Of a stretch of DNA of 64,000 bases, positions 28,150 to 37,054 are shown one piece after another (position 1 is the stretch's first letter; the number at the start of each line of letters is the position of its first letter). The notes beneath the pieces were generated by a model, which was not told the origin of the DNA, did no database searches, and worked only from the letters and a program-made list of their open reading frames with translations. Source of the stretch: Cutibacterium granulosum (GTDB lineage Bacteria > Actinomycetota > Actinomycetes > Propionibacteriales > Propionibacteriaceae); contig NZ_LT906441.1 of the NCBI RefSeq assembly GCF_900186975.1, positions 1,302,001 through 1,366,000 of the forward strand, read 5' to 3'. The position numbers were made by a program, and so were the translations under genes.

Positions 28150-28313
28150 ATGAGTACCGCGGGCATCCGATGAACCGCGATGAGGTGTTGATATGATGTG
28201 ATCAGGTTTTGTTTGATCGCACGGGGCTAATACAGATGACACGCTCTGTGTTCGTGATCTTGCAGACAGCTCCATAGGGGCGTCGCTCCACTTCACGGTC
28301 AAGAAGGAGTTTC

Positions 28314-28571
28314 ATGTCAAAGATAGGTCGGGTTGTGTCGATCATCCTCATGGTGGTGATCATCCCCGCTCTCGCTCGCCATGGAGTTGGTGTCATTCCC
28401 GCTGCTCTTGTTGGTGCTGGCATAGGAGGGCTCACTGCGGTTGTCGATGGGGCACGTCAGAAACGGCGGATCCAAAGGAGTGGTGTGGGTGATGCAGATG
28501 GTGGTGAGCCTGGGCAGTGCACACAGCCGTGGCAGGACGCCCCGTCTGGACAAGACCGGGGTCAGGGTTAG
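28314..28571 (+). CDS. small membrane protein, unknown function
   Basis: This 85-aa protein is preceded by an excellent ribosome binding site (AAGGAG). Its first 50 residues form two hydrophobic segments (IVSIILMV-like and ALVGAGIGGLTAVV), followed by a polar, Gln- and Gly-rich tail. No family was recognised. It lies between pdxT and a ParA remnant, in a region with signs of mobile-element decay. Confidence 0.55.
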   Translation: MSKIGRVVSIILMVVIIPALARHGVGVIPAALVGAGIGGLTAVVDGARQKRRIQRSGVGDADGGEPGQCTQPWQDAPSGQDRGQG

Positions 28572-28599
28572 TCACGCAGGATTGTGAGCGTGGTTGGGG

Positions 28600-28794
28600 C
28601 GTGGTCCCAACCCCAAAAACCATCGCCACTGGCAGGCCCGATGATTCCGAAGCGGCCGCTTTGGCTGCACACGACGCTGCCGAGCTATGCAAGGACGCAT
28701 CGGCAACACGAGCCTGGTAGCCTTGCGCATGCAGTGCGGCTGCAGAAAACATCACGGTAGTGGTCTTGCTCACCTCGCCCTTCGCGTTCGTCAC
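28600..28794 (-). pseudogene. ParA-family ATPase remnant (N-terminal part)
   Basis: The minus-strand frame from GTG 28794 reads VTNAKGEVSKTTTVMFSAAA, which matches the deviant Walker A region of ParA proteins (typically NAKGGVGKTTT), followed by a degraded second strand (QARVADA where family members read ADADPQG). Two P-loop glycines are changed to Glu and Ser, and resemblance fades after about 65 residues. It is a decayed piece of a plasmid or integrative-element partition gene. Confidence 0.55.
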
Positions 28795-29183
28795 GGACCA
28801 AGTTGGGATCCCCTCACCAAGTAAAATCCTTGGGAGGCAGGTCAGCGGAGCTCAGAGCAGGCCTTCGTCCTTGAGGCGGCGATGAACACGAAGCTGCCGC
28901 TCCATCTCCGCCTCATCCTCCACCTGGGTGGATCAACTGTAGCGGATGGGTCACCTCCGAAGGGTCCTCGTGGATCGGCATCGGGACTTCCCGGTCATGG
29001 GGGTCTTGACGACCGCCTGGTGCAGTTTCCCCGAACCGGCGCCATCTGGTGGAGCACACGTGTGGCTGGGACAGCGATTCTGCACAGATGGCCGTTCTTC
29101 TGGCGGCACTACAGTGGTGTTTTTCGTTGGTGAGGCGCGGCTCATGGCCCAGGCGTGGCACCGTGACGGAACCCACTCATCCC
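28795..29183. other. non-coding stretch between the ParA remnant and the HNH nuclease
   Basis: Several short frames occur on both strands but none has a ribosome binding site with a recognisable product. I see no RNA gene or long repeat. Confidence 0.45.
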
Positions 29184-30587
29184 TCAGCGTGGTGGTTTTT
29201 CGCAGGCGATTCCATCCCCGTCGCGGTCCAGCCCGGTTCGGTACCCGGGCTCACCGCGGTGGAGTGGGGCTGCTCCTGCAGCCCAGGCGTCCTTGCACCT
29301 TGCGTAGTACGCGCCGCCACTGGCTGGCCTGGGTTTGGTGGTGTGGCGTGTCTTTGGAGTCGTCCTGTTCCGGGGTGTCTTGGGCTTGGACGTCTTGGGC
29401 TTGGTGGCTGGGGTCTTCGTCATCCCTGTCGGAGCCTTGACGATCGGTGCGTTCGCCACGTCGGGCACGGGCTGGTTCGGGCAGCCGCGCAGCACTCGGG
29501 TCATGCCGTCCTTCTCCGTCGGCGTCACCCACAGCCGGTACTTCTTCTTCACACTCACCTGACGAGCCACATAGGCGCAACGGAACGACGTGTTCGCCGG
29601 TAGCCAGGTTGCGGCGTCCGCATCGGACTTCTGTTGATTGGCCGGACCGTCGACTGCCAGGAGGTTGAGCGGGTCGTTGGCTAGGGCCACCCGCTGCTGC
29701 AGCGGGATCTTCTGGGCGCCAGTCTGCCAGGCATTCGACAGGGCGATGACATGGTCGATCTGCACTGCCGACGAGGTTTTCTGCCCGCGGTGAAAGGTAA
29801 TCACTCGTCCGGTGTAGGGATCGGGGAGATCCCCGGAGGCGACGACACACTCGCCGGTTCCGGACTTGTACGTCTTGTTGACGAGGTCTCGGCGCAGAAT
29901 GTCGTTGCGCGTGTCGCACCCATTGCGGTCGACGTCCAACCAGGCGTCCCCGAACTGCTGGCGGGAGTACCCCGTCTTCGGCGCTCGCCCTTTCACCGGC
30001 AGGGCGGCAAGCATCTCCAGTGCGCTGCCAGCGGTGGCTCCGGACGTCCTGGCACGTGGCCTCGGGGAGGCCGATGAGCTTGTCGAAGGGTGCGCAGAGA
30101 CACTGGGGTGAGAGGTGGCACTCGGCCTGTCCACGGCATGTGGCTTCGGTGTGGCGATTGGGTCCTCGGCATCCCCAGCCGGGGACGACGCAGATGAGGG
30201 TGTCTGTGGAGCGGTCGACTCCGACTCGTCGGCCGGGGCGATGGCCCCGCCGGTGACAAGCAGGACGAAGGAGACGAGCAGACCCCACAACGACTGCTTG
30301 CGAGTGGCGTCGAACAACGGCGTGATCCAGGAGTGCCCGAAGGCCAGGTGCCACAGGGTCGAGCCCAGCAGGAACAGGGCGCACAGGATGAGCCCCAAGG
30401 ACGTCCTGCCGGCCAGGAACGGCCATCCGAAGAGGATGACGAGGACTGCAATCCCCACCCACGCCTTCATCCGAGGTGGCCGATGTGGGTCCGGCTCAGG
30501 TGAACCGGATGGCTGCTGGGAGGCAGGGAGGCTGCCGGGTTGGGGATGGGGGCGGGTGTCCCACGGCTGCTGATTCGTGCCAGGCAT
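29184..30587 (-). CDS. membrane-anchored HNH nuclease with excalibur domain
   Basis: This 467-aa protein has a Pro/Gln-rich head and three hydrophobic segments (about residues 40-125). A Ser/Pro-rich linker leads to a GmrSD/DUF1524-like HNH nuclease domain (QIDHVIALSNAWQTGAQ and NDPLNLLAVDGPANQQKSDA, about 270-345). A Thr/Pro/Lys-rich spacer follows, then a C-terminal excalibur calcium-binding motif (DRDGDGIACE). The nuclease domain lies after the membrane segments and is probably extracellular, suggesting nutrient nucleic-acid breakdown or DNA uptake. The start ATG 30587 follows GGAGAACC. Confidence 0.85.
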   Translation of the reverse strand: MPGTNQQPWDTRPHPQPGSLPASQQPSGSPEPDPHRPPRMKAWVGIAVLVILFGWPFLAGRTSLGLILCALFLLGSTLWHLAFGHSWITPLFDATRKQSLWGLLVSFVLLVTGGAIAPADESESTAPQTPSSASSPAGDAEDPIATPKPHAVDRPSATSHPSVSAHPSTSSSASPRPRARTSGATAGSALEMLAALPVKGRAPKTGYSRQQFGDAWLDVDRNGCDTRNDILRRDLVNKTYKSGTGECVVASGDLPDPYTGRVITFHRGQKTSSAVQIDHVIALSNAWQTGAQKIPLQQRVALANDPLNLLAVDGPANQQKSDADAATWLPANTSFRCAYVARQVSVKKKYRLWVTPTEKDGMTRVLRGCPNQPVPDVANAPIVKAPTGMTKTPATKPKTSKPKTPRNRTTPKTRHTTKPRPASGGAYYARCKDAWAAGAAPLHRGEPGYRTGLDRDGDGIACEKPPR

Positions 30588-30796
30588 CGGTTCTCCTGGA
30601 GGTCAAGGGCGAGGATAGGACGACAAGAATACCGTGTTGGCCTGGGCTCAGTTCCTCCCAGCGCCATGTGACTACCAGTGTCGCTCCACTCCAGCGTCAT
30701 GGTGGGTCATATGTGGAACGGTCTCGACGCCCTCGCCAGTGAGGGGAGACCTCATCGCGTCTCGGGAGTGTCTCACCCCCGCTTTAGCATCGGATC

Positions 30797-31480
30797 ATGC
30801 GGCACAGCCATGACGACAACATGTGGCAGCCAAGCTTGGAGAATTGGTGGGTTCAGGAGCAGAACCAGTCTGGGCAGGGGAGGTTTCCTGTGGCGGAGAT
30901 CAACGGGACACGACAAGGTTGGCAGGAGACGCCCGACGACATGGAGGGGTTGAGTCAGCTGGCGCGGATCGCCTGGGAAGAATGGGAGGAGTACGCCCCG
31001 ACAGCATTCGGGATGCTTCGGGACCTCAGGACGTTCTTTTCGAGACTGGGGGAGCGGGCCCAGGAACAGGAGAGCCAACTGGCAGCAGCGATGCAAGGCC
31101 CGGACAAGCCAGGGGAATCGACGATGGCCAAGGCAGGACGGATCCAGCAGGCGACGAACGCAGCCCGCGAGCAGGTGATCGTCGAGATGTGTCGTCCACC
31201 AGCCGACCTGATGGAGGACGACAACGACGACCTGCTGGACGATCGCGAGGCAGCGGAATCGTGGTCGACGGGGGTCAACTACTACCTCCTGCCGTGGATC
31301 GAGGAAGAACCCGACCCGGAGGAGGACGAGGACATGTACGACCTGTACTGGTCACTGATCGGACACTCTCTCGTGGACGCGACGAATCCATCGTCACACA
31401 TACAACTTGGTGTCGAGGGTGTGGGTCTGGACGAGGAGCGACGGAGTCGACTCGGTCTGCCTCCGGACCTCGTAGGCTGA
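30797..31480 (+). CDS. hypothetical acidic protein
   Basis: A 227-aa soluble protein with a very acidic middle and C-terminal part (MEDDNDDLLDD, EEEPDPEEDEDMYD), a central helical segment, and no signal peptide or membrane helix. An alternative start at ATG 30821 would remove eight residues. It ends 4 bp before the iminopeptidase gene, so the two are probably co-transcribed. No family recognised. Confidence 0.65.
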   Translation: MRHSHDDNMWQPSLENWWVQEQNQSGQGRFPVAEINGTRQGWQETPDDMEGLSQLARIAWEEWEEYAPTAFGMLRDLRTFFSRLGERAQEQESQLAAAMQGPDKPGESTMAKAGRIQQATNAAREQVIVEMCRPPADLMEDDNDDLLDDREAAESWSTGVNYYLLPWIEEEPDPEEDEDMYDLYWSLIGHSLVDATNPSSHIQLGVEGVGLDEERRSRLGLPPDLVG

Positions 31481-31484
31481 TGCC

Positions 31485-32732
31485 ATGACGTGGAACCGCA
31501 ACATTCCTGGCCTGCTGACCGACGACATTCGCCTCAGGGTCCCGTTGGACCACAACAACCCCGAGGACCTGCGCACCGTCGAGATTTATGCGCGTCTGGT
31601 CGCTGCTCCTGACGGCACCGACAAGCCGTACCTCGTCTTTCTGCAGGGTGGCCCGGGGTGCGAGTCTCCGCGTCCGACGCTGCGGGATCCCGGATTCCCG
31701 GGCTGGCTGGCCCGGGCTCTGCAGGACTACCAGCTCGTGCTGCTGGACCAGCGCGGCACTGGACTGTCCTCGCCGGTGAGTGAGCCAGTGGGGGACCCGG
31801 CCAGCCAGGCGGAGTACCTCACCCACCTGCGTGCCGACGAGATCGTCGAAGACTGTGAGGACATCCGTCGTCACCTTGGTGTTCAGAAATGGGCGGTGTT
31901 GGGCCAGTCCTTCGGCGGATTCACCCTGCTGAGGTACCTGTCCACCTACCCGGAGTCGCTGTCGGCTGGTTACTTCACGGGTGGTCTGTCGGCAGTCGGG
32001 CGTTCTGCTGACGAGGTCTACACCGCCTGTTACGACCAGCTGCGCGCAAAGTCGCTGGAGTACTACAAGCGATTCCCGGAGGATCGGGTGCGGTTCGCAG
32101 AGCTCATGGCGCTGGCTGAGAAGGGCGAGATCACCATTCCGAACGGTGACATCGTGACGCCGTCACGGCTGCGGTCGTTGGGACACCTGCTGGGCGCCTC
32201 GGGTGGGGCTGAGAAGCTGCACTACCTGCTGGAGTATCCGCACACCTCACGGTCGTTCCGCCATGATCTTGCCGGGCTGCTGCCTTTTGGCGGACGCAAC
32301 CCGCTGTACGCCGTCATCCACGAGTCATCCTATGCCGACGGTGTGGTCACCGACTGGTCGGCCGCGCGGATGTTGCCCGAGGACTTCCAGCAGGATCCGA
32401 CCCTGTTGACCGGTGAGCACGTCATGCCGGAGTGGTTCGACACCGACCAGGAGCTGCGGCCGTGGAAGGAGGTTGCCAATCTCATTGCGAACCATCCGTG
32501 GCCGAAGCTGTATGACGCTGACGCCCTCCGGGCTGCCGAGGTGCCCTGTGCTGCGGCGGTGTACCACGACGACGCCTATGTGCCGCGCCAGTTTTCCGTC
32601 GAAACGGCAGCCTTACTGCCGCAGATGCATGCCTGGGTGACGACTGAATATGAGCACAATGGGTCGAATGCCTCAGGCGGTGCGGTTCTCGACCGTCTCA
32701 TCAAGCTCGTCAAGGGAGAGCTCGTCAGGTGA
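31485..32732 (+). CDS. pip: proline iminopeptidase-like alpha/beta hydrolase (S33)
   Basis: This 415-aa enzyme of the larger S33 class releases N-terminal proline or similar residues from peptides. It has the oxyanion motif LQGGPGCESPRP, the block LDQRGTGLSSP, the nucleophile elbow GQSFGGFTLLRYL, and a C-terminal His context TEYEHNGSNASGG. A helical cap lies at about residues 180-320. No signal peptide is present, so it acts in the cytoplasm on imported peptides. A strong terminator follows. Confidence 0.88.
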   Translation: MTWNRNIPGLLTDDIRLRVPLDHNNPEDLRTVEIYARLVAAPDGTDKPYLVFLQGGPGCESPRPTLRDPGFPGWLARALQDYQLVLLDQRGTGLSSPVSEPVGDPASQAEYLTHLRADEIVEDCEDIRRHLGVQKWAVLGQSFGGFTLLRYLSTYPESLSAGYFTGGLSAVGRSADEVYTACYDQLRAKSLEYYKRFPEDRVRFAELMALAEKGEITIPNGDIVTPSRLRSLGHLLGASGGAEKLHYLLEYPHTSRSFRHDLAGLLPFGGRNPLYAVIHESSYADGVVTDWSAARMLPEDFQQDPTLLTGEHVMPEWFDTDQELRPWKEVANLIANHPWPKLYDADALRAAEVPCAAAVYHDDAYVPRQFSVETAALLPQMHAWVTTEYEHNGSNASGGAVLDRLIKLVKGELVR

Positions 32733-32738
32733 GGTTGC

Positions 32739-32769
32739 GGGGCGTCCGGGGTACCGGGCGCCCCTTTTT
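32739..32769 (+). terminator. rho-independent terminator after pip
   Basis: GGGGCGTCCGG pairs with CCGGGCGCCCC (one mismatch) around a GGTA loop, followed directly by TTTTT. Confidence 0.88.
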
Positions 32770-32790
32770 CCCGTGACCTTCATTTTCAGC

Positions 32791-32842
32791 TGCGCCAGCT
32801 GTGTCCCCCGTCAAGATCTGCTGGCGCAGGGGACACAACTGG
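32791..32842 (+). repeat. interleaved inverted repeats (pseudoknot-like)
   Basis: TGCGCCAG (32791-32798) is complementary to CTGGCGCA (32821-32828), while CCAGCTGTGTCCCC (32795-32808) pairs with GGGGACACAACTGG (32829-32842) at 13 of 14 positions. The order A-B-A'-B' cannot fold into nested stems and would form an H-type pseudoknot or two alternative hairpins. Confidence 0.55.
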
Positions 32843-32938
32843 TACAGGTGGACGTGGCAGGGCGGGGATTGGCCCAGGTGGCCCAACTGGGTGATCCCAG
32901 GGGCGCATTCCTCTCACAGCCTCGCTGCACGGCCTTCC

Positions 32939-33018
32939 ACTACACGGAGCTGCCAAAAAACGCTCCGAAAACCCGATGGCAACGTCACCATCCAGGTTTT
33001 CTGGCAGCTCCGTGTAGT
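32939..33018. repeat. 80-bp element with perfect 17-bp terminal inverted repeats
   Basis: ACTACACGGAGCTGCCA (32939-32955) and its exact complement (33002-33018) bound 46 bp that contain further inner complementarity (AAACC/GGTTT and GATGG/CCATC). The whole can fold as one long imperfect hairpin. It ends 59 bp before the acetyltransferase start. It could be a miniature transposable element or a structured leader RNA. Confidence 0.65.
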
Positions 33019-33077
33019 ACTAGCCGGTATTCGAGGTTCAGGGGATGCCTTCATGCCCTCCCGATACCGTTGACCCC

Positions 33078-33674
33078 ATGACTGACCACTTCGCAGGGGA
33101 CCCCCGCACGAACCGGGAACGGATGCTCGCCGGGGACCTCTACATCGCCGACGACCCGGAGAGCTCCCGGATCGCCGAGCGCGGGGCCAGGCTGGCTGAC
33201 GCCTACTACCGGGCCTTCCTCAACGATCCGGACAGCGCCATCCCTCTGCTGGCCGAACTCCTCGGAGAACTCGGAGAGGATGCCGTCATCAAGCCGCCGC
33301 TATACGTCGACTACGGTGAGAACATCCACTTCGGCGCGCGCAGCTTCGCCAACTACAACCTGACGGCTCTCGACGTCGCCGAGATTCGCATCGGCACCGA
33401 CTGTCAGATCGGCCCGAACGTCCAGTTGCTGACTCCCACCCACCCCATCGACCCGGACCTGCGTCGGGATCGCCTGGAGGCTGCCAAACCCATCACGATC
33501 GGCAATAATGTCTGGCTCGGCGGAGGCGCGATCGTCTGCCCCGGTGTCACCATCGGTGAGGACAGCGTCATCGGAGCCGGAGCGGTCGTCACCAAGGACA
33601 TCCCGGCCGGATCCATCGCCGTCGGCAATCCGGCGCGCGTCATCGGATCGGTCTATGACAGGAAAGGCGAATGA
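33078..33674 (+). CDS. maltose/galactoside O-acetyltransferase-like protein
   Basis: This 198-aa left-handed beta-helix acetyltransferase of the Maa/LacA/NodL family uses acetyl-CoA to acetylate sugars. It shows the Maa-type N-terminal helix (RERMLAGDLYIADDPE), the His of LLTPTHPIDP, and hexapeptide repeats (ITIGNNVWLGGGAIVCPGV, IGEDSVIGAGAVVTKDIP, GNPARVIG). ATG 33078 was chosen over the longer frame. The stop overlaps the next gene by ATGA. Confidence 0.9.
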   Translation: MTDHFAGDPRTNRERMLAGDLYIADDPESSRIAERGARLADAYYRAFLNDPDSAIPLLAELLGELGEDAVIKPPLYVDYGENIHFGARSFANYNLTALDVAEIRIGTDCQIGPNVQLLTPTHPIDPDLRRDRLEAAKPITIGNNVWLGGGAIVCPGVTIGEDSVIGAGAVVTKDIPAGSIAVGNPARVIGSVYDRKGE

Positions 33675-34396
33675 CCATGAACGACATCCCGGATCTCCCG
33701 GTCAACTGGTGCGATCCTGACTCCGTCGGTGCCGAGCTCCCGGAGACCGACGACGTCGAGGCCGATCCGCAATCCGTGCAGATTCCGCCGGCCGAGTCCT
33801 TCGAGGTGTTGCGCCGGGCCAGCGAAGAGGAGCTGCGAGCCCAGGAGCGGGGTGAACAGATCGACCCACTCGAGTCCGGACGAGCCGCGATCGCCATCGC
33901 CCTCACCCCGCTCTGTCAGCTCGAGGGCGCGATCATGCTCGGCGTCAGCCTGCTCGACGCCGTGGTCAAGCGGGTCGAACAGGTCGACGATGACACCGTC
34001 GAGGTGTACCTGCCCGACTGGCTCTTCGACCACGAGGGGCTCACCTCCGACGAGGTCCCCGGCCTGCTGGTTGAGCGGGTTCGTCGTGACATGGCCGACC
34101 CCGTCGTCGTCTCCACCATGGGGGAGGAGGCCGTTGAGCAGCTGCGCAGTGGTTTGTCGGCGATCCTGGCGGCACAGCAGCACGACGCCGCCGAGTTCTC
34201 CCGTCACGTCAACCCGGACGTCGACCCCGAGTGGATCATCGACGGTTGTCAGGAAATTTGCGTCGCCCTGGCCGCCCACGCCGCGACCATCGGCTGGCAG
34301 CGTCCCGAGGTGGATGTCTCCAACGTCTTCGCCACCCTTGATATGGCCGACGATCCCGACCGCGTCCGCACCCTGCTGAGGCAAGCTCGCCGATGA
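33671..34396 (+). CDS. hypothetical protein coupled to the acetyltransferase
   Basis: This 241-aa acidic soluble protein starts within the stop of the acetyltransferase gene (ATGA). It is mostly helical in appearance with many Glu/Asp/Val residues and no signal peptide, membrane helix or known motif. The coupling implies translation with the acetyltransferase, but I cannot assign a role. Confidence 0.7.
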   Translation: MTMNDIPDLPVNWCDPDSVGAELPETDDVEADPQSVQIPPAESFEVLRRASEEELRAQERGEQIDPLESGRAAIAIALTPLCQLEGAIMLGVSLLDAVVKRVEQVDDDTVEVYLPDWLFDHEGLTSDEVPGLLVERVRRDMADPVVVSTMGEEAVEQLRSGLSAILAAQQHDAAEFSRHVNPDVDPEWIIDGCQEICVALAAHAATIGWQRPEVDVSNVFATLDMADDPDRVRTLLRQARR

Positions 34397-34447
34397 CAGG
34401 GCCGCTGGCGACCGCCGCCAGGTGTGTGGAGGACCCGCCGGCAGACC

Positions 34448-37048
34448 TCACTCGGTGGCGATGGCCTTGAGGATGTTCGTGCGGGCCGCCCGGTGCGCCG
34501 GCCACAGCGCGGCGAGCACCCCGACGAGCGCCGCGGCCACGAGGAAGGCCACGAGTTGCAGCCACGGGATCGAGAGTTTGTCGATGCCCTGGTCGGCGAG
34601 CAGACGTTGCAGCACCATGCCGAAGACGGTTCCCAGACCGACCCCGACCACCGCACCCAGCAAGGCGATGACGACCGACTCCAGGGTGATCATCCGGCGC
34701 ACCTGCGGGCGGGTGAGGGCGATAGCACGCAACAGGCCCAGTTCCCGGGTGCGCTCGATGATGCTCAGACCCAGGGTGTTGACGATGCCGAGCACGGCGA
34801 TGACGATGCTGAGTCCCAGCAGTGCGTAGAGCAGTGCCATGGTCCGGTTGACGTTGACGAGGATCTGGTCGGTGTACTGGCCAACGTCCATGACGCTCAC
34901 CAACGGCATATCGGCCAATGCCGCGTCGAGGGCCCTGTGGGCCTGCTCGTGGTCGGTGCCCGGCTTGAGGTAAATCGACAGGAAGGTGTCCTTGTCGCCC
35001 AGACCGGCCGAGGTGAGGGTGCTCGTCGAGACCCACATGGTGGCGATGGGCTGTCCCTTGCCGGTCGTGTAGATGCCGACGACGGTGAGCGTCATGGGAC
35101 GCTGGGCATCCACTGACCACAACCGGTAGGACGACCCCACCTTCAGGTGATTCTTCTCTGCCGCCTTCTCGTCGACGATCATCTCGCCGTCGGTGCGGAA
35201 CATGCGTCCCTTCGTCACCTTCTGGGGGGACATCTTGTCCAGCGAGGTCGCCTCCATGCCCGCGATGCCGCGCATGTGACGTCCCGTGGCGTCGGTGAAG
35301 TACTCCTTGGGCGGGGTCGTGTGGCCGGCGGGGATCTCGAGCATCTGCGCCATCTTCATGGCGTGGACGTCCTTGACCTGCGGGACGGCGGCCACCTTGG
35401 TGCGGACTTGGTTGGGAAACCCCTCGAATCCCTGTCGGCCGACCATGAAGTCGCCACGGAGCGTGTCGGTGACCTGGCTGGTCACCGAGCGCGTCGAGGA
35501 GGCCCCGAAGACGGCCATGAGGGAGACCAGGGTGAGCCCGATCATGAGGGCCGATGCGGTCGCGGCAGTGCGTCGGGGCTGACGGATCGAGTTGAGTTCG
35601 GCCAATTTGCCGACCTCGCCGAAGGTCGCTCGGTACACCTTGCCGACGATCCAGATGACCGGACGGCCGAGCAGGGGCGAGGCCAGGGCGACGCCGATCA
35701 TCGTCAGGGCCATGCCGGCCCCGGCCCAGGCCACTGGCTTGCCCACGACGTCGAGCACCCCCAGAACGATCCCCACGACGCCCACGGCGGCCATGACGGA
35801 GCCGATGACGGCCCGTTTGCCCAATCCGACCTCGGACTCGGTTCGGGCCGAGGTCATGGCCTGGACCGGAGAGATGCGGGTGGCCCGGGCAGCCGGAAGC
35901 AGGGCGGCGACGAGCGTGACGAGGATGCCGGTGACGAGCGAGGCCACGATGGCCTTGACGCCCAGGGTGAGCGTCGTCTGCCCGATGTCCCATCCGGTTG
36001 CGGCCATGATCGCCTTGATGGCCACGGCCAGACCGAGGCCGCCGAACAGACCCAGCACTGACCCGACGGCGCCCACGACGAGGGCCTCGACCAGGACGGT
36101 CGCCCTGATCTGACCGCGACTGGCCCCCATGGCCCGGTACAGCGCCAGCTCGGAGGAGCGTTGGGCGACGAGAATGGTGAAGGTGTTGACGATGAGGAAG
36201 CTCGCGACGAGCAGGGAGATGCCCGCGAAGACGAGCAGGAAGATGTCGACGAAGCCGAGGGCCTTGCCGATGACGCTCATCTGCTCATCGGCGACGACCT
36301 TGCCGTCCTTGGCCTGGTATCCCTTCGGCAGGACCTTCTGGACGGCCTTGGCGACGGTCGCCCGGTCGGCGCCCGGTTCGACGACCGTGGCCACACCGGT
36401 GAACGCGTCGTGGCCCTTGAGGAAGAGCTGCTGGGCGCGGTGCGTTGTGAAGAACACGTAGCTGGCCCCGGCGGACCCACTCTGACCGACGGTGGCGGTG
36501 CCCACGAGCTTCGCCTGGACGGTGCCGGCTCGGCTCGTGATGACCTTGACCCTGTCGCCGACATGGTGGCCGGATTTGTCGAGGGTTTGCGGATCGACGA
36601 CCACCTCGTCGTCGGCACGCGGTTCGTGGCCCGACACGACGTGGACGCCCTGCTGGCCGCCGAGGGCCGGGGTCGTCTGCCAGCTGAAGCCCAGTTGGGG
36701 CGGCCCGAAACTGGTGATGGCCTTGCCGTCGCGGTCGATGAGGACGGTTCCCGTCTCGGTGACGGTGCCCTGGGCGTCCTTGACACCGTCGATCGTGCGA
36801 ATCCTGTCGACGACGGCCGGTGTCAACGGGTACGGTTTCGTCGCGTCGCCCTGCACCGCGTCCTCGGTGTTCTTGGACACCTCGACGTCCGAGACGGACC
36901 CCGAGACGATGGAGTTGAAGGTGGACCGGAGCATGTCGCCGAAGACGAACGATCCCGAGACGAAGGCGACGCCAAAGACGATGGCCAAGGTGGACATGAA
37001 CAGCCGAAGCTTGCGGCTCCACAGGGAGGTGAAGGTGGCCTTCCACAT
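34448..37048 (-). CDS. MacB/FtsX-type ABC transporter permease
   Basis: This 866-aa membrane protein has an N-terminal helix (about residues 15-38), a large extracytoplasmic domain (about 45-260), and a first FtsX-type block of three helices (265-400). Two to three further helices (about 430-510), a second extracytoplasmic domain (520-740) and a second FtsX block (745-860) follow. This is the duplicated layout of actinobacterial lipoprotein or peptide exporters. It lies 6 bp after its ATPase gene and so is the second gene of a two-gene operon. The substrate is unknown. Confidence 0.9.
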   Translation of the reverse strand: MWKATFTSLWSRKLRLFMSTLAIVFGVAFVSGSFVFGDMLRSTFNSIVSGSVSDVEVSKNTEDAVQGDATKPYPLTPAVVDRIRTIDGVKDAQGTVTETGTVLIDRDGKAITSFGPPQLGFSWQTTPALGGQQGVHVVSGHEPRADDEVVVDPQTLDKSGHHVGDRVKVITSRAGTVQAKLVGTATVGQSGSAGASYVFFTTHRAQQLFLKGHDAFTGVATVVEPGADRATVAKAVQKVLPKGYQAKDGKVVADEQMSVIGKALGFVDIFLLVFAGISLLVASFLIVNTFTILVAQRSSELALYRAMGASRGQIRATVLVEALVVGAVGSVLGLFGGLGLAVAIKAIMAATGWDIGQTTLTLGVKAIVASLVTGILVTLVAALLPAARATRISPVQAMTSARTESEVGLGKRAVIGSVMAAVGVVGIVLGVLDVVGKPVAWAGAGMALTMIGVALASPLLGRPVIWIVGKVYRATFGEVGKLAELNSIRQPRRTAATASALMIGLTLVSLMAVFGASSTRSVTSQVTDTLRGDFMVGRQGFEGFPNQVRTKVAAVPQVKDVHAMKMAQMLEIPAGHTTPPKEYFTDATGRHMRGIAGMEATSLDKMSPQKVTKGRMFRTDGEMIVDEKAAEKNHLKVGSSYRLWSVDAQRPMTLTVVGIYTTGKGQPIATMWVSTSTLTSAGLGDKDTFLSIYLKPGTDHEQAHRALDAALADMPLVSVMDVGQYTDQILVNVNRTMALLYALLGLSIVIAVLGIVNTLGLSIIERTRELGLLRAIALTRPQVRRMITLESVVIALLGAVVGVGLGTVFGMVLQRLLADQGIDKLSIPWLQLVAFLVAAALVGVLAALWPAHRAARTNILKAIATE

Positions 37049-37054
37049 GGTGGT

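Noticed and set aside
15282-28150. A 12.8-kb genomic island between tRNA-Asn and the 26-bp palindrome, sharing CCAGTCGGGG
   Set aside because: The shared stretch is only 10 nt, no integrase is present, and the interval contains core genes (pdxST, otsAB).
34236-35993. 585-codon minus-strand frame inside the FtsX-type permease
   Set aside because: Low-complexity Arg/His/Pro/Gly-rich translation typical of an out-of-frame reading of a GC-rich gene.
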